This document shows positions 18,020 through 20,991 of a stretch of DNA of 20,991 bases, one piece after another. Under the pieces are notes generated by a model. It searched no databases. It was not told the DNA's origin and saw nothing but the letters and a program-made list of their open reading frames with translations. A program made the position numbers and the translations under genes. Each line of letters opens with the position of its first letter. Positions within the stretch are counted from its first letter, which is position 1. Source of the DNA: Saccoglossus kowalevskii (Eukaryota > Hemichordata > Enteropneusta > Harrimaniidae); the NCBI RefSeq assembly GCF_000003605.2, contig NW_003158735.1:51321-72311 (forward strand), written 5' to 3'.

Positions 18020-20280
18020 GAGCGCCCTCCTAAAAAAACAGCTAGAAAACCCAGTCAACAGAAGCAGGCAGAAATTTTCAATGCTGGTTTTACTGTTAAA
18101 GTTTGTGAATAACTCGAGCATTTTGTAACGTGAATATGAAAGTCAGAGCATTACAGTACCGTGTCGGATGTTCATATACTGATGTATATAATATTAACGA
18201 TGTGCAGTTATGTATGTGTAGTATCCACCAAATAGGGATAATATACCATATTATATGTTTCTAATTATTTGCAATATAATACATTCTCATTGGTTAATCG
18301 GCACCACGTGCAGCCCTGTTATCAGACGTTAACTGATCAGTGAATAAGTTCAATATACGCATATGAATATGTGTAACTCGCCTATGTCTTATGTTTCCCT
18401 TGTTTTGTACGGATAATTTAAACAACAAAAGCCTCAATGATTATTTAACTTTCTGTATTTATTTACAAATAATGCATTAAATCTCCGAATATGTATTCAA
18501 CAATGTTAGGACAAAAATATAAACACTGTTTTTTTAATTCTACTACAATTGAATTGAATAATTTAAATTGTATGTCCAACGGTTTATATATAAGAACAAT
18601 TATATGCAAATACTAGCTATTAAACAAATATAATAATTAGTACACATTTATCTGTAGTTAGTGTATTGCTCCAAATGACAAATAAAAAAAGTCATCATTT
18701 GTGTATTTTATTACTTTATGATATAAAATGTGTATATCAATAAAGCGTAAAACACTATAAGACTGGTTAACCAGCATTCTGAGTGAGAAGAGTAATTGAA
18801 TAGAAAAAGACTTTTAGCACGCACGTTGAGGGCGTTGTTGCAAGTAACAGGAAACTGCTCTGCATTATGAAGGGTTTTGGAAAAGAGATTGTCAATCTAT
18901 GCAAAGAATATACAGCAAAAACACTTTCCGGGTATTTAGAACAACTGTAAAGTAACTTGGGACAAATTTGAATCGGCCCAGACAAATTGCCTCAAAGATT
19001 TTAATTAGTGTAAATGTGATGTTTACACTGTACTGAATTACAATCTTCATTAACTTTCCTATCGACGAATATTTTTTTTATTTAGTAGTTTTACATCTGT
19101 ATATGGTATTCTCGTCCTATCTTTAATATTAATGTCCCAGGACGTAGCAATAGATCGTATCGAAATCCCTTTACAACCATATTCTGATTGTTTAAGCCCA
19201 TCTTATCAGTTTCCTTTATATTGTGAGTGTCAACAGTTTCCGTATACACACATTATTGGAAGAGAGAACGCACAACCAACACCTTTTTTCGGCAAGGAAA
19301 ACAGTATTATTTTACCACGAGAAAAAAGAGAGGTTGTCAAAAAAGTATTTTGAACCCATGAGTGAAGAGAAACGGGTCCGATTGAGTGGGTACAGCAGAA
19401 AATTAATCCTGTTTCAGATGATTTAGAAGAAGCAACTTTAGTACAGAGAAGGTCGATGTGTCAAGTGACAGCAACTCTAAGTACGCGCAAGCGAGAGTGA
19501 CAAACATTCACCAATTTTAGTGAATTTGTAGTCTGTAAACGAGCAAAGTAGCTACACAATCTGTCTACGCAAACTGCAAAAAAGGTTGGGCCATGGCCTC
19601 TCAGGTAAATTAGAAATAGTGAGACATACACGCATGTTCGCTCTCACTGGCTGGCTAACCCACTTTAATCTGACTATCAGGAACCATGGTTTAAGGTCTT
19701 AATCAATTGGAACGGCAACAACCTTCTACACCGTGGTGAGTGCAGCTTATGTTGTGTTTCAAAATAGAATTGTCATGAATCTAAGTTGTTTCAGATTTCA
19801 AGGATAGATATGAAATCTGCAGCAATGGGATGTACAAGCGAGAACATTCTGTCGGCGAGTGTTATAAAACGATATAAAACGGTGAACGGTAACATGTTCA
19901 TAAACATAGCGGTCTAAGAAGAGCCGCCATGTTGCTAAGCATATATGTCAAATATTCCACATTCCACATGACAGCGGTATGTAATAAAATGTTTTTTTTT
20001 TCTGATCGCGCATGCATTAATTACATGGCCTAATTATGCACACTTTTCAATAGAAAGACGAAATGATGAAAAAAACAATAATGGCTGCCAGTAACCAGTG
20101 AGTATTATATTCTGCTATGCGTTGCATGATCACTTTTTATGAGATCTCAAACAACTGATAACAATAAAAAAAAAAATTGTTGAAATTTTATTAAATTAAA
20201 AGTATTCAGTGGATGGGTTGTGGAAGCAAACGAAACATTGAAATAAAAAATGTTAAAATGTGCAAAAAGCAGTTAGTTTA
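18020..20280. other. Intergenic, no recognised content
   Basis: Several short open frames occur (18767-18985 minus; 19132-19353 and 19223-19426 plus, which overlap each other in different frames). None shows a domain, a supported start or a duplicate. I see no RNA gene. Confidence 0.4.
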
Positions 20281-20511
20281 GAAGTGTTTAATCAAGAGTT
20301 GTCCAGACCCACAGGTTGCCGGTACTCGTCAATAAACAAAGCTTCACGCACAAGTGAACAGCTGACGTAAATGAAGTACGCCCTCGCACCATGGTTTAAA
20401 GGGGAGCAGAGGTGTGGCTTTTGACACTCTGTACATGAAATCTGAGATCTATGAATGAATTCTGTCGATGAAAACAACTTATATGTGCTTCGAAATGCCC
20501 TAAATATCGGG

Positions 20512-20518
20512 TATAAAA
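20512..20518 (+). promoter_or_regulatory. Candidate TATA box
   Basis: TATAAAA lies at the edge of a less AT-rich patch (20519-20595). With the CRE-like site downstream, this could be a core promoter pointing rightward. No gene follows within the window, and TATA-like strings are frequent here by chance. Confidence 0.2.
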
Positions 20519-20587
20519 CGGGCTGTGAAGCAGACGACAAACTTCCGCTTTTCCTGGTGTCATTTCGCCTCTAGAGGGCCAGTCAAA

Positions 20588-20595
20588 TGACGTCA
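20588..20595. promoter_or_regulatory. CRE-like palindrome TGACGTCA
   Basis: This is an exact match to the consensus cAMP-response element bound by CREB/ATF bZIP dimers in animals. It shares its last base with the inverted repeat ATCAGTGAACACTGAT (20595-20610). Being an 8-mer, it may occur by chance. Confidence 0.3.
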
Positions 20596-20610
20596 TCAGT
20601 GAACACTGAT
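20595..20610. repeat. Short inverted repeat next to the CRE-like site
   Basis: ATCAGTG and CACTGAT are perfectly complementary around a two-base AA centre. Fused to TGACGTCA, it makes an unusually palindromic 23-bp stretch. Confidence 0.6.
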
Positions 20611-20991
20611 AATTGAACCCATTCATGCTAGTACGTCAATCCCATAGAAATGCTACTATGAAAGACCTTGTCAACTGACTACTTAAAAGTTGAAACATGA
20701 CGAGGTGTTGTGTTATGAATGCCGTAACGATTCATGTTATGTTTCTCGAAATCCCAAATAAAAAATCACGTTGTTGGTTGCGAGAAATCGGCGGAAGAAC
20801 TAACCTGAAAGTGAAGACAATACAGCATTCTGGCTATAGTAAACAGTGAGTGAATAAATATTGTACGAGTTAAAACTAAATGAGAAATATGCTAATATCA
20901 CTTGAACCACAGTACTCATTTTGCCCAACTTCCCACTTTTTAAACGATCGCTTAATTTCCGACTGCACTGTATTTTCCGACCGGAAAACGA

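Noticed and set aside
17912-18112. 66-codon plus-strand frame with a basic stretch
   Set aside because: It overlaps the hairpin/direct-repeat region and shows no domain; the basic run is probably accidental.
1-20991. CRISPR arrays, bacterial operons, rRNA or tRNA genes
   Set aside because: No regularly spaced repeats, no tRNA-like TTCGA arm with an acceptor stem, and no bacterial gene organisation were seen on either strand.

Overview
The window looks like nuclear DNA from an animal, most likely an invertebrate. It is strongly AT-rich, has AT dinucleotide microsatellites, long gene-free stretches, and no bacterial-style gene packing, ribosome-binding sites or operons. The one gene family that can be recognised encodes intronless type II membrane proteins of the nucleotide-diphospho-sugar transferase class (PF03407-like). 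This family is expanded in several invertebrate groups. I cannot name the species; a mollusc-like genome is only a guess.

Five copies or pieces of this glycosyltransferase gene lie in the window. Copy E (981-1180, minus) is a short, heavily decayed internal fragment. Copy A (3170-4162, minus) is nearly full length but carries at least six lesions. Copy B (6558-7616, minus) is intact, 352 codons in one exon, with TATA-like elements upstream and an AATAAA downstream. Copy C (11996-13044, minus) is intact except for one missing base that splits the frame. Copy D (15295-16327, plus) is nearly full length, with two frame problems and one internal nonsense codon, and points the opposite way. No complete coding region other than B can be supported.

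The cluster grew by duplication of genomic segments, not only by retrocopying. Non-coding DNA left of A (about 500-3150) recurs in the same order left of C (about 8220-11990), with large indels between the blocks. B and C also share about 360 bp of 5' flank (7617-7975 and 13045-13405). The copies form a series from working gene, through one lesion, to multiply broken copies, to relic: birth-and-death evolution seen in about 16 kb. Copy A looks mosaic, with segments resembling D, B and C in turn, which suggests gene conversion.

Region by region: 1-500 intergenic with an AT microsatellite; 500-3150 duplicated spacer (unit 1) holding relic E and a 95-nt hairpin; 3150-4162 copy A; 4163-6490 gene-free apart from one doubtful open stretch; 6499-7975 gene B with its control region; 8220-11995 duplicated spacer (unit 2); 11996-13405 copy C and 5' flank; 13405-15290 spacer with one doubtful 136-codon open frame; 15295-16327 copy D; 16330-20991 no recognisable gene, but several inverted repeats and a TATA/CRE-like patch near 20.5 kb.
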